From Vallitaleaceae bacterium 9-2 (GTDB lineage Bacteria > Bacillota > Clostridia > Lachnospirales > Vallitaleaceae): 64,000 bases of DNA. Where the stretch lies: the NCBI GenBank assembly GCA_038396585.1, contig CP121691.1, positions 1,364,001 through 1,428,000 of the forward strand, given 5' to 3'. The translations under genes were made by a program, and so were the position numbers. How positions within the stretch are numbered: the first letter of the stretch is position 1; each line of letters starts with the position of its first letter. Shown piece by piece: positions 25,743 through 34,189 of the stretch. The notes beneath the pieces are model-generated. The model was not told the DNA's origin. It searched no databases and saw nothing but the letters and a program-made list of their open reading frames with translations.

Positions 25743-27077
25743 ATGGATATTTTTGATATGATACAAAACAAGACATTAGAAAAAGATGCGCCCTTGGCAG
25801 CGCGTATTCGTCCTAAGACATTGGATGAAGTTGTTGGTCAAGAGCATATATTAGGAAAAGATAAATTATTGTATCGTGCAATAAAAGCAGATAAATTAGG
25901 TTCGTTGATACTTTATGGTCCGCCAGGAACGGGAAAGACGACGTTGGCAAAAGTCATTGCCAATACTACAAAGTCACACTTTATTCAGCTTAATGCAACG
26001 ATTGCAGGCAAAAAAGATATTCAGCAGGTTGTTGAAGAAGCCAAAGATAATCTTTCATTAACAATGAAAAAAACGATTTTATTTATTGATGAGATTCATC
26101 GCTTCAATAAGGCGCAACAAGATGCATTGTTGCCCCATGTCGAAGATGGGACCGTAACCCTTATCGGTGCAACGACAGAAAACCCTTACTTTGAAGTGAA
26201 CAGTGCATTGGTTTCACGATCGAGAATTTTTGAATTAAAGCCATTGACTTCTGAAAATATCAAGGCATTGATATATCGAAGTATCCAAGAAGATATCCGA
26301 TTAAAAGAACAAAAAATCGACATAGAAGAGGCGGCAGTTACATTTCTTGCAGATATCTCAGGAGGAGATGCAAGAGCAGCGCTTAATGCAATTGAGCTGG
26401 CTAGTTTGACGACAGATCCTGATGAAGCAGGCGTAATACATTTGACTTTGCCTGTGGTGGAAGAGTGCATCCAAAAACGAGCGATTGGCTATGATAAAAA
26501 AGGTGATAATCATTATGATACGATTTCAGCGTTTATTAAAAGTATGCGAGGTTCGGATCCGGATGCTGCAATCTATTATCTTGCGCGTATGCTGTATGCA
26601 GGAGAGGACCCAAAGTTCATTGCAAGGCGCATTGTGATTTGTGCAGCTGAAGATGTGGGAAATGCAGATCCTCAAGCCTTAGTTCTTGCCAACGCAGCAG
26701 CTTCAGCAATTAATTTTATAGGAATGCCAGAGGGCCAAATCATCCTTTGTCAAGCTGCAGCCTATGTCGCAACAGCGCCAAAGTCTAATGCGGCAGTTAA
26801 TGCAATTTTTGCCGCATTAGCGGATGTCAAAGAGCAGTCCATAAAAACTATTCCACCACATCTACAAGATGCGCATTATCGCGGAGCAGGTGATTTGGGG
26901 CATGGAATAGGATATAAATATGCTCATGATTATAAAAACCACTATGTTGAGCAGCAGTTTTTACCAGATGAACTTGTAGGTACAACATATTATGCACCTG
27001 CTAATCATGGATATGAAAAAAAGATTCAAGAGTGGATGGCGTTTATTCAAGATGAAGCTAAAGATAAAAAAAATTAG
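25743..27077 (+). CDS. rarA: Replication-associated recombination protein A (AAA+ ATPase)
   Basis: ATG 25743, ribosome binding site GAAGGAGTAATC. The 444-residue protein has Walker A GPPGTGKTT (59-67), Walker B ILFIDEIHR (112-120), sensor 1 LIGATTENP and sensor 2 GGDARAALNA; the C-terminal part (RAIGYDKKGDNHYDTISAFI, then PDAAIYYLARML) is the MgsA/RarA tetramerisation region. RarA (MgsA) is a clamp-loader-like ATPase that acts at stalled replication forks. The N-terminal PLAARIRPKTLDEVVGQEHI is typical of the family. Confidence 0.95.
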   Translation: MDIFDMIQNKTLEKDAPLAARIRPKTLDEVVGQEHILGKDKLLYRAIKADKLGSLILYGPPGTGKTTLAKVIANTTKSHFIQLNATIAGKKDIQQVVEEAKDNLSLTMKKTILFIDEIHRFNKAQQDALLPHVEDGTVTLIGATTENPYFEVNSALVSRSRIFELKPLTSENIKALIYRSIQEDIRLKEQKIDIEEAAVTFLADISGGDARAALNAIELASLTTDPDEAGVIHLTLPVVEECIQKRAIGYDKKGDNHYDTISAFIKSMRGSDPDAAIYYLARMLYAGEDPKFIARRIVICAAEDVGNADPQALVLANAAASAINFIGMPEGQIILCQAAAYVATAPKSNAAVNAIFAALADVKEQSIKTIPPHLQDAHYRGAGDLGHGIGYKYAHDYKNHYVEQQFLPDELVGTTYYAPANHGYEKKIQEWMAFIQDEAKDKKN

Positions 27078-27289
27078 TCTTTATCTTGTTCATCGTCCCA
27101 AAAGCCCATTCGACGTTGTAAGATAATGAGGAAATATGTTATAATGCTGAAAAACGTTGTATATGCAAATAGATGCAAAGCACGTTCAAACTGACCAAAA
27201 ATAAATGCGCCAAAGGTTATTACGTAGAGAATGACTAGAAAAGCTAATAGCAGATAAATAAATCCTTTGCGTAGTTTTTGTTTGTTCAT
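27074..27289 (-). CDS. Small two-helix membrane protein
   Basis: ATG at 27289 (minus), preceded on that strand by CGGAGGTTTTT. The 71-residue protein has a basic N terminus, two hydrophobic helices (about 11-32 and 37-57) and an acidic tail (WDDEQDKD). Its 3' end overlaps the last four bases of rarA, convergent. No family is recognised. Confidence 0.65.
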   Translation of the reverse strand: MNKQKLRKGFIYLLLAFLVILYVITFGAFIFGQFERALHLFAYTTFFSIITYFLIILQRRMGFWDDEQDKD

Positions 27290-27380
27290 AAAAACCTCCG
27301 TTAATAATAAGTATTCTATGATATTAACGTATTTTTAATGAATATACAAGCCAAAATCAACAGAACCATTGGAGGAAATT

Positions 27381-28559
27381 ATGAAAAAAATATTGAGCTT
27401 AGTGGGAATACTTTGGCTAAGTAGCATGCTGATGATTGGATGCTCTCAAAAAGTTTCCAAAGAATATTATGCAATACTTGAAGAAAGTCAAATGCTGATT
27501 GACCAAAGTTCGAATTATACAGAGGCAGAAGAATTGATTGATAAAGCCATACAAATGTATCCTGAGGCACCTGAAGCTTATGTTCAGGCAGGATATATAC
27601 ATTTGGTTCGTGGAGAATACAATCAAGCCAATGATATGTTTGATAAAAGTATTAAATATGAAGAAAATTTTCAAGATAAGGAAAGTAAATATTTTGCATA
27701 CTTAAATATCGGCAATTTAAAATATCAACAACATCAATCAAAACGTGGTTTGGAATATTTACAAAAAGCCTTAGCTATTAATGATGATGATCCGGCAGTA
27801 TATAATGCATTAGGATTGGTATATGTGGACTTACAAGAATGGGATAAGGCTATCGAACATTATGATAAAGCCTTAGAGATTGATACAGGATATTTTTATA
27901 CATATGCAAATATTGCTTCACTCTATCAAAAGCGTGGTGATTATGAACGGGCAATGAATGAAATCAATACGGCAATAGCTATTAATGATCAGATTCCACA
28001 TTTTTTCATCATCAAAGGTGACATTGAGATGGCGATGAATGAGCTAGAGACAAGTATTGAAACTTTTAGTGAAGCGATTATGCGCTGGAGCAGCTATCCT
28101 GATGCATATTATAAGCGAGGTGAAGCCTATTTACTTCAATCGGAATATCTAAAAGCCATCAATGACTTTGCATTTGCACGAGATTCAGGAATTAAAGAAG
28201 CTATACTTGGCATGGGATATTCGTATCAAGGACTAGAGCAATATAGTGATGCCATTGATTCGTTTAAGCTATATATAGAATCAATCGACACGATTGACCT
28301 ACGAGCAATCTATGAAATGGGTGTTAGTTATTATCAGCTGGAGCAGTATGAACAAGCGATCACGGCCTTTGATCAATTATTGGAGTATGCACCAGAAGAT
28401 ACAGAGGCCATGCTAATTAAAGCATATGCTTATGAGAAAAACAACGACTATGAAACAGCATATATAATTTTGGAAGAAATCCTTGCACTTGATCCAGAGC
28501 ATCAAGCAGCTTTAGAAGAGATTGCTTTTATTGAAAAAAATAATTTATTGAAAGAATAG
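27381..28559 (+). CDS. TPR-repeat lipoprotein, 392 aa
   Basis: Start placed at ATG 27381 (MKKILSLVG) behind TTGGAGGAAATT; an in-frame TTG lies over that ribosome binding site. The signal ends with lipobox LMIGC (Cys21). The mature protein is a regular TPR array: AYVQAGYIHLVRGEYNQAND, YLNIGNLKYQQHQSKRGLE, VYNALGLVYVDLQEWDKAIE, YANIASLYQKRGDYERAMNE and three more repeats before the C terminus. It probably acts as a surface scaffold. The next gene, hflX, begins nine bases after the stop, so they may share a transcript. Confidence 0.85.
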   Translation: MKKILSLVGILWLSSMLMIGCSQKVSKEYYAILEESQMLIDQSSNYTEAEELIDKAIQMYPEAPEAYVQAGYIHLVRGEYNQANDMFDKSIKYEENFQDKESKYFAYLNIGNLKYQQHQSKRGLEYLQKALAINDDDPAVYNALGLVYVDLQEWDKAIEHYDKALEIDTGYFYTYANIASLYQKRGDYERAMNEINTAIAINDQIPHFFIIKGDIEMAMNELETSIETFSEAIMRWSSYPDAYYKRGEAYLLQSEYLKAINDFAFARDSGIKEAILGMGYSYQGLEQYSDAIDSFKLYIESIDTIDLRAIYEMGVSYYQLEQYEQAITAFDQLLEYAPEDTEAMLIKAYAYEKNNDYETAYIILEEILALDPEHQAALEEIAFIEKNNLLKE

Positions 28560-28568
28560 GTGAGAAAA

Positions 28569-29828
28569 ATGACAGATCAAGCCTTAACGACAGAGCAAGA
28601 AATAGAAAAAGTCATCCTTGTTGCGGTATGCGACAAAGGAAGTGTTGAACGTGCAGAAGAATCATTAGAAGAGTTGGCGGAACTTGCAAAAACTGCAGGG
28701 GCGCTTACGGTAGATAAGGTGATTCAAAGTCGCGACAAAGTTCATCCGGCAACATATGTAGGAAAGGGAAAGATTGAAGAAATTGCAGATCTTCTTTTCA
28801 TGCATAAAGCGACAGGGATTATCACGGATGATGAATTATCACCGGCTCAGATAAAAAATCTTGAAAAAGAACTAGATACAAAAGTGATGGATCGTTCGTT
28901 GCTTATCTTAGATATTTTTGCGCGACATGCCCATACAAGAGAAGGAATCCTTCAGGTGGAATTGGCTCAGTTAAATTATCGTGTATCCAGATTAATTGGG
29001 TTGGGGCAAAGCCTATCAAGATTAGGGGGAGGTATTGGAACCAGAGGACCAGGAGAAAAGAAGTTAGAAACGGATCGACGCCATATTCGACGTCGCGTAG
29101 CCCAATTGCGCTCGGAATTAGATGAAGTAAAAAAACATCAGCAACTGCTTCGGGATAATAGAAAAAAACAAAACAAACCCATTGTTGCTATCGCAGGCTA
29201 TACCAATGCTGGTAAATCCACATTGATGAATAAATTGACGGATGCACAGGTTTTGGAAGAAGATCAGCTTTTTGCAACACTGGATCCGACAACTCGCCAA
29301 CTAGAACTGCCGGAAGGAAAAGAAATTCTCCTAACAGATACCGTTGGGTTTATTCATAAGTTACCGCATCATTTAATAGAAGCTTTTCATTCAACGTTGG
29401 AGGAAGTTGCATTTGCAGATGTCATTGTTCACGTAGTTGACGGAGCAAACCCATCGTTTGAAAAGCATATGCAAGTGGTTTATGATACATTAAAGCGTTT
29501 GGATGCATTAACAATTCCTGTTATTACAGTATTTAACAAAATGGATAAAACCATATGGAATAAAGAACAGCTCCAAGACAAACGGGCAGATAGCGTATTT
29601 TATATTTCGGCAAAAACTGGCCAAGGTGTTGATGAAGTCATCCATTATTTAGAAGAAAAATTACGTGATGGATTACAGCATATTAAAGTCAAGATTCCTT
29701 ACGACCAAGCACAACTGGTACAGAATATCCGTACATACGGACAATTGATTGAAGAAAGATTTGATGCAGATGGAATATATATTGAAGCCTATTTAGAAGA
29801 AGCTTTAGTGAACAAATATGAATTATAA
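28569..29828 (+). CDS. hflX: Ribosome-binding GTPase HflX
   Basis: Start placed at ATG 28569, with AGGTGAGAAAA before it; a GTG start at 28560 is possible. The 419-residue protein has the HflX N-terminal domain (VHPATYVGKGKIEEI, ARHAHTREGILQVELAQLNY), the glycine-rich linker LGGGIGTRGPGE, and a GTPase domain with G1 GYTNAGKST (210-218), G3 DTVGF (256-260) and G4 NKMD. HflX splits or rescues stalled 70S ribosomes under stress. The last 11 bases overlap the next gene. Confidence 0.95.
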   Translation: MTDQALTTEQEIEKVILVAVCDKGSVERAEESLEELAELAKTAGALTVDKVIQSRDKVHPATYVGKGKIEEIADLLFMHKATGIITDDELSPAQIKNLEKELDTKVMDRSLLILDIFARHAHTREGILQVELAQLNYRVSRLIGLGQSLSRLGGGIGTRGPGEKKLETDRRHIRRRVAQLRSELDEVKKHQQLLRDNRKKQNKPIVAIAGYTNAGKSTLMNKLTDAQVLEEDQLFATLDPTTRQLELPEGKEILLTDTVGFIHKLPHHLIEAFHSTLEEVAFADVIVHVVDGANPSFEKHMQVVYDTLKRLDALTIPVITVFNKMDKTIWNKEQLQDKRADSVFYISAKTGQGVDEVIHYLEEKLRDGLQHIKVKIPYDQAQLVQNIRTYGQLIEERFDADGIYIEAYLEEALVNKYEL

Positions 29829-30270
29829 GTTTAGGAAAAACTTTTTACAGCGCATTAAGAACTTATTTATTCCTATAGTACTTGTAGGAGGTGTGCTACT
29901 TATCTTTAGTGCATGGACCAAATATCAGGGATATCCTACAATCTGTCCAATAAAATTGACAACCGGATTGCCTTGTCCAGGATGTGGTATGACACGAGCG
30001 CATATTGCACTCTTAAACTTAGATTTATCACAGGCACTTTATTATCATCCATTATTTTTCGTTCCTGCAGGGGTATTTGCCATCTTTTTGTTTCAAGATA
30101 TTCGATGGGTTTATCGATTGCATCATTCAAAATGGTTTTATCCGTTACTAGTGATGGTGGTTATAGGTGTATATATTTATCGTATGTTGCTGCGCTTTCC
30201 TTTTGAAGAGCCTCTAGAATATTCAGAAAAGAATTTTTTAAAACAAATATGGGATAATATACCTAGATAA
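29818..30270 (+). CDS. DUF2752 membrane protein
   Basis: ATG 29818 lies inside the hflX 3' end (translational coupling). The 150-residue protein has three hydrophobic helices and the conserved CPIKLTTGLPCPGCGMTRA, the hallmark C-P-G-C-G-x-T-R motif of DUF2752, followed by DLSQALYYHPLFF. The family is common in Bacillota and Bacteroidota; its function is unknown. A metal or redox role for the cysteine pair is possible. Confidence 0.9.
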   Translation: MNYKFRKNFLQRIKNLFIPIVLVGGVLLIFSAWTKYQGYPTICPIKLTTGLPCPGCGMTRAHIALLNLDLSQALYYHPLFFVPAGVFAIFLFQDIRWVYRLHHSKWFYPLLVMVVIGVYIYRMLLRFPFEEPLEYSEKNFLKQIWDNIPR

Positions 30271-30273
30271 TCA

Positions 30274-30321
30274 ACACTATATGTAGTGGTTAGTTCAAAA
30301 ATTAAACACTGCATGTAGTGT
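30274..30321 (+). promoter_or_regulatory. Tandem NrdR boxes
   Basis: ACACTATATGTAGTGG (30274-30289) and ACACTGCATGTAGTGT (30306-30321) both fit the NrdR box ACAnWATATnTWGTGT closely. Their spacing is 32 bp, three turns of the helix, the usual distance for NrdR pairs. They lie just upstream of the nrdD promoter, so NrdR with bound ATP/dATP would repress the operon. Confidence 0.9.
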
Positions 30322-30328
30322 TTTTGTG

Positions 30329-30357
30329 TTGACGTATAATATGTGGAATGGTATGAT
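30329..30357 (+). promoter_or_regulatory. nrdD-thyA-folA promoter
   Basis: TTGACG (30329-30334), a 17-base spacer and TATGAT (30352-30357), placed directly downstream of the second NrdR box. Confidence 0.7.
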
Positions 30358-30388
30358 TATCTGTATAGAAAGTGAAAGGAGATTGAAT

Positions 30389-32722
30389 ATGTTTGAGGTG
30401 TTAAAGCGAGATCAAAGTCTTGTGCCTTTTGAGATGGAAAAAATTAAAGAGGCGATTAAAAAGGCATTTGAAGCAACAGAAAAATTATATACAGAGGATA
30501 TACTTGATATACTCGTTTTGAGAGTTACGGCAGATTTTCAAAAAAAGATAAAGACTAATAAAATTGCTATTGAAGATGTCCAGGATAGTGTTGAGAGTGT
30601 TTTAGAGCAAACTGGATATACAGATGTTGCCAAAGCATATATTCTTTATCGAAAGCAAAGAGAAAAAATGCGTAACATGAAATCAACCATCTTAGATTAC
30701 AAAGAAATTGTTAACAGCTATGTAAATGAAGAAGATTGGCGAGTAAAAGAAAACTCGACAGTCACATATTCAGTTGGGGGATTGATTCTTCATAACTCAG
30801 GAGCAGTTACAGCAAATTATTGGTTAAGCGAAGTCTATGATGAAGAAATAGCAAAAGCACATAAAAACTGTGATTTACATATTCATGACTTATCGATGCT
30901 GACAGGTTATTGTGCCGGTTGGTCCTTAAAACAATTAATTGAAGAAGGACTTGGAGGCATTCCCGGAAAGATAACATCTGCCCCAGCATCACATCTATCT
31001 ACATTATGTAATCAAATGGTTAACTTTTTAGGGATTATGCAAAATGAATGGGCAGGAGCGCAAGCCTTTAGTTCATTTGATACGTACTTGGCACCTTTTG
31101 TAAAGAGTGATGATTTATCCTATAAAGAAGTTAAGCAATGCATTCAAAGCTTTGTATTTGGTGTTAATACCCCGAGCAGATGGGGGACTCAGTCGCCTTT
31201 TTCAAATATTACTTTGGATTGGAAAGTTCCGAGCGATTTGGCAAATTTACCTGCATTAGTTGGAGGGAAAGAACAAGATTTTTATTATCGTGACTGTCAA
31301 AAAGAAATGGATATGATTAATAAAGCATTTATAGAGATTATGATTGAAGGCGATGCAAATGGACGCGGATTCCAATATCCAATTCCTACATATTCCATTA
31401 CCAGCGAATTTGACTGGGAAGAGACAGAGAATAATCAGCTTCTTTTTGAAATGACGGCCAAATATGGAACCCCCTATTTTTCTAATTATGTCAATAGTGA
31501 TATGGAGCCTAGCGATATTCGAAGTATGTGTTGCCGCTTGCGACTGGATCTTCGCGAACTTCGTAAAAAACAAGGTGGATTCTTTGGTTCAGGTGAAAGC
31601 ACGGGATCGGTGGGGGTTGTGACAATCAATCTTCCATCAATTGCGTATCAAGCACAAAATGAAGCAGACTTTTTTAGCCGTTTAGGTCGAATGATGGATA
31701 TCGCTGCCCGTTCTTTGCATATAAAACGTACGGTTATATCAAAATTATTGGACGAAGGATTGTATCCATATACAAAACGTTATTTAGGAAAGTTTGATAA
31801 TCATTTTTCAACAATTGGGCTATTAGGTATGAATGAGGCGGGATTGAACGCTTCGTGGTTGAAAAAAGATCTTACACATCAAGACGTTCAAGCATTTGCA
31901 GTAGATGTCCTTGATTTTATGCGACATCGCCTGTCGGATTATCAAGAAAAGTATGGAGATTTATTTAATTTAGAAGCGACGCCGGCTGAATCGACAAGTT
32001 ATCGACTCGCAAAGCATGATAGAAAACGCTTTGAGGGTATTATTGCCTCTGGTGATAATGCGACACCTTACTATACCAATAGTACGAATTTGCCAGTAGG
32101 GTATACGACAGACATTTTTGATGCATTAGAGATTCAAGATGAATTACAGACGAAGTATACATCGGGAACAGTATTTCATACATTTTTAGGTGAAAAACTT
32201 CCGGATTGGAAAGCAGCGGCAAAGTTGGTAAAAACAATTGCCACGAATTATCGTTTGCCATATTATACGATTTCTCCAACATATTCCATCTGTAAAGAAC
32301 ATGGATATCTACATGGAGAGCAATATATGTGCCCACAATGTGGAAAAACAACAGAAGTATATTCAAGAATTACAGGATACTATCGTCCGGTACAACATTG
32401 GAATGAAGGAAAAAGTCAAGAATTTAAAGAACGCACGCCCTACGAGCCAATCAAAGACAAATCAAGAACAGAGATGGCAACAGCAACAGCGCATCCAAAA
32501 GTTCTTTTGTTTACAACAAAAACCTGCCCAAATTGTCATGTAGCTAAAGAGTATCTAAAAGAGCATGCATATGCAGTTATTGATGCAGAAGAAGAAAGTC
32601 ACTTAGCCACACAATACAATATTCGTTCAGCCCCAACATTGGTTGTTCACGGTGAAGCGGATATGGATCAAGTTAAATATTACACAGGCCTATCGGAGAT
32701 ACGCAACTATATATGTGAGTAA
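30389..32722 (+). CDS. nrdD: Anaerobic ribonucleoside-triphosphate reductase with C-terminal thioredoxin-like domain
   Basis: Start placed at ATG 30389 behind GAAAGGAGATTGAAT. The 777-residue protein has an N-terminal ATP-cone (about 1-95), the catalytic barrel, a zinc site CKEH with CPQC (residues about 640-656) and the glycyl-radical loop RITGYY (Gly663) followed by HWNEGK. Residues 702-777 form an extra glutaredoxin/thioredoxin-like domain (LLFTTKTCPNCHVAKEYL with CPNC 713-716, then APTLVVHG). It reduces NTPs to dNTPs without oxygen. NrdR boxes lie upstream. The activating enzyme NrdG is not next to it. Confidence 0.95.
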   Translation: MFEVLKRDQSLVPFEMEKIKEAIKKAFEATEKLYTEDILDILVLRVTADFQKKIKTNKIAIEDVQDSVESVLEQTGYTDVAKAYILYRKQREKMRNMKSTILDYKEIVNSYVNEEDWRVKENSTVTYSVGGLILHNSGAVTANYWLSEVYDEEIAKAHKNCDLHIHDLSMLTGYCAGWSLKQLIEEGLGGIPGKITSAPASHLSTLCNQMVNFLGIMQNEWAGAQAFSSFDTYLAPFVKSDDLSYKEVKQCIQSFVFGVNTPSRWGTQSPFSNITLDWKVPSDLANLPALVGGKEQDFYYRDCQKEMDMINKAFIEIMIEGDANGRGFQYPIPTYSITSEFDWEETENNQLLFEMTAKYGTPYFSNYVNSDMEPSDIRSMCCRLRLDLRELRKKQGGFFGSGESTGSVGVVTINLPSIAYQAQNEADFFSRLGRMMDIAARSLHIKRTVISKLLDEGLYPYTKRYLGKFDNHFSTIGLLGMNEAGLNASWLKKDLTHQDVQAFAVDVLDFMRHRLSDYQEKYGDLFNLEATPAESTSYRLAKHDRKRFEGIIASGDNATPYYTNSTNLPVGYTTDIFDALEIQDELQTKYTSGTVFHTFLGEKLPDWKAAAKLVKTIATNYRLPYYTISPTYSICKEHGYLHGEQYMCPQCGKTTEVYSRITGYYRPVQHWNEGKSQEFKERTPYEPIKDKSRTEMATATAHPKVLLFTTKTCPNCHVAKEYLKEHAYAVIDAEEESHLATQYNIRSAPTLVVHGEADMDQVKYYTGLSEIRNYICE

Positions 32723-32747
32723 TGTAGGCTTGATTAAGGAGATTATA

Positions 32748-33578
32748 ATGAGTTATGCAGATAATATTTTTATAAAGATGTGTCAAGAAATTATTGAGGA
32801 TGGATTTTCCTCAGAAGGATCTGTTGTTCGCCCGGTGTGGGATGATGGTGCTATGGCACATACGATTAAACGTTTTGGTGTAGTCAATCGCTACGACTTG
32901 AGTCAGGAGTTTCCAATTATGACGCTTCGACCGACAGCGTTTAAGAGTTGTATTGATGAAATTCTATGGATTTGGCAAAAAAAATCCAATAGTATTCATG
33001 AGTTAAATAGTAAAATCTGGAATGCTTGGGCAGATGATACAGGAAGTATCGGAAAAGCCTATGGATATCAATTAGGTGTGAAGCATCAATATGCAGAGGG
33101 AATGTTTGATCAGGTAGACCGGGTCTTATATGACCTAAAGAATAACCCATACAGTCGACGTATTATGACCAACATATATGTTCATCAAGACTTGCATGCG
33201 ATGAATTTATATCCTTGTGCTTATAGCATGACGTTTAATGTAACAGGCAATAAGTTGAACGCAATCTTAAACCAACGCTCTAACGATATATTGGTTGCAA
33301 ACAATTGGAATGTTGTTCAATATGCAGTCTTGGTACATATGATGGCTATGGTAAGTAATCTAGAAGTCGGTGAATTGGTTCACGTTATTGCAGATGCACA
33401 CATATATGATCGACATATTCCAATTGTCCAAGAAATGATTCAACGTCCGACGTATCCTGCACCGCAGTTTAGAATCAAGAGACAAGTGGATGATTTTTAC
33501 GACTTTAAAGTAGAGGATTTTGAATTAATCAATTATCAAAAAAATCCTCAAATAAAAAATATACCTGTTGCAACATAA
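32748..33578 (+). CDS. thyA: Thymidylate synthase
   Basis: Start placed at ATG 32748, with AAGGAGATTATA before it. The 276-residue protein is a ThyA-type enzyme: phosphate-binding Arg137/Arg138 in SRRIM, the nucleophile Cys157 in LYPCAYS, then LNQRSNDILVANNWNV and HIYDRHI. It methylates dUMP to dTMP with methylenetetrahydrofolate, yielding dihydrofolate. nrdD (25-base gap) and folA (10-base gap) make it the middle gene of a dNTP/folate operon. Confidence 0.95.
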   Translation: MSYADNIFIKMCQEIIEDGFSSEGSVVRPVWDDGAMAHTIKRFGVVNRYDLSQEFPIMTLRPTAFKSCIDEILWIWQKKSNSIHELNSKIWNAWADDTGSIGKAYGYQLGVKHQYAEGMFDQVDRVLYDLKNNPYSRRIMTNIYVHQDLHAMNLYPCAYSMTFNVTGNKLNAILNQRSNDILVANNWNVVQYAVLVHMMAMVSNLEVGELVHVIADAHIYDRHIPIVQEMIQRPTYPAPQFRIKRQVDDFYDFKVEDFELINYQKNPQIKNIPVAT

Positions 33579-33588
33579 GGAGAAACAG

Positions 33589-34098
33589 ATGAAGTTAATT
33601 GTAGCATGTGACAAAGAATATAGCATTGGCAAAGATGGGGAGCTGCTTACATATTTGCCTAAGGACCTAAAGCGCTTTAAAAGTATTACTATGGGAAATA
33701 TTATGATCATGGGGAGAAAAACCATTGATTCCCTTCCGGGAGGGCGGCTGTTGCCTCAGCGTGAAACATGGATATTAACCCGAGATACAAGCTATGTCAA
33801 AGAAGGGGCTCGAATCTTTCATTCAATAGAGAGCATACGAAGTTATACAAAGGAAAATCAGATAGATACATCTTCGATTTTTATTTGTGGCGGTAGTGAA
33901 ATTTACCAATTGTTTTTGCCGTATTGTACGGAAGCTTATATTACCCAGATAGAACATGTCTTTGACGCAGATGTTAAGATTCCAAATATTGGAAGTCTGC
34001 CAGGATGGTACTTGACATTTCGCTCAGATGCGCAGTGGCATCATGAGTTGGAATACTATTATCTAAATTATGAAAATAAAAGTTATACACAATTTTAA
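33589..34098 (+). CDS. folA: Dihydrofolate reductase
   Basis: Start placed at ATG 33589 because AAGGAGAAACAG precedes it; an in-frame TTG occurs in the thyA tail. The 169-residue protein has LIVACDKEYSIGKDGELL, LPKDLKRFKSIT with the substrate-binding acidic residue nearby, MIMGRKTIDSLPGGRLLP and IFICGGSEIY. It reduces the dihydrofolate that ThyA makes, so the operon couples dNTP synthesis, dTMP synthesis and cofactor recycling. Confidence 0.95.
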   Translation: MKLIVACDKEYSIGKDGELLTYLPKDLKRFKSITMGNIMIMGRKTIDSLPGGRLLPQRETWILTRDTSYVKEGARIFHSIESIRSYTKENQIDTSSIFICGGSEIYQLFLPYCTEAYITQIEHVFDADVKIPNIGSLPGWYLTFRSDAQWHHELEYYYLNYENKSYTQF

Positions 34099-34134
34099 AA
34101 ATGGATGCACATAAATAATTAGGTCTTTTCTTTT

Positions 34135-34189
34135 TTACAAACTCCTCTATAATAGTTGATAACGCAAGCATGAAGGGAGGAGTTTGTAA
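34135..34189 (+). promoter_or_regulatory. Promoter framed by a 13-bp inverted repeat covering the ribosome binding site
   Basis: TTACAAACTCCTC (34135-34147) and GAGGAGTTTGTAA (34177-34189) are perfect complements. The left arm is immediately followed by TATAAT (34148-34153), so the gene's own mRNA would start near 34160 and lack that arm. The right arm contains the ribosome binding site and reaches the first base of the putative ATT start. Read-through mRNA from folA would contain both arms and could hide the ribosome binding site. The -35 for this promoter is weak. Confidence 0.6.

Noticed and set aside
34135-34189. Invertible (phase-variable) promoter framed by inverted repeats
   Set aside because: Only 29 bp lie between the arms, too short for known site-specific inversion, and no recombinase gene is near. 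The read-through insulation idea fits better.
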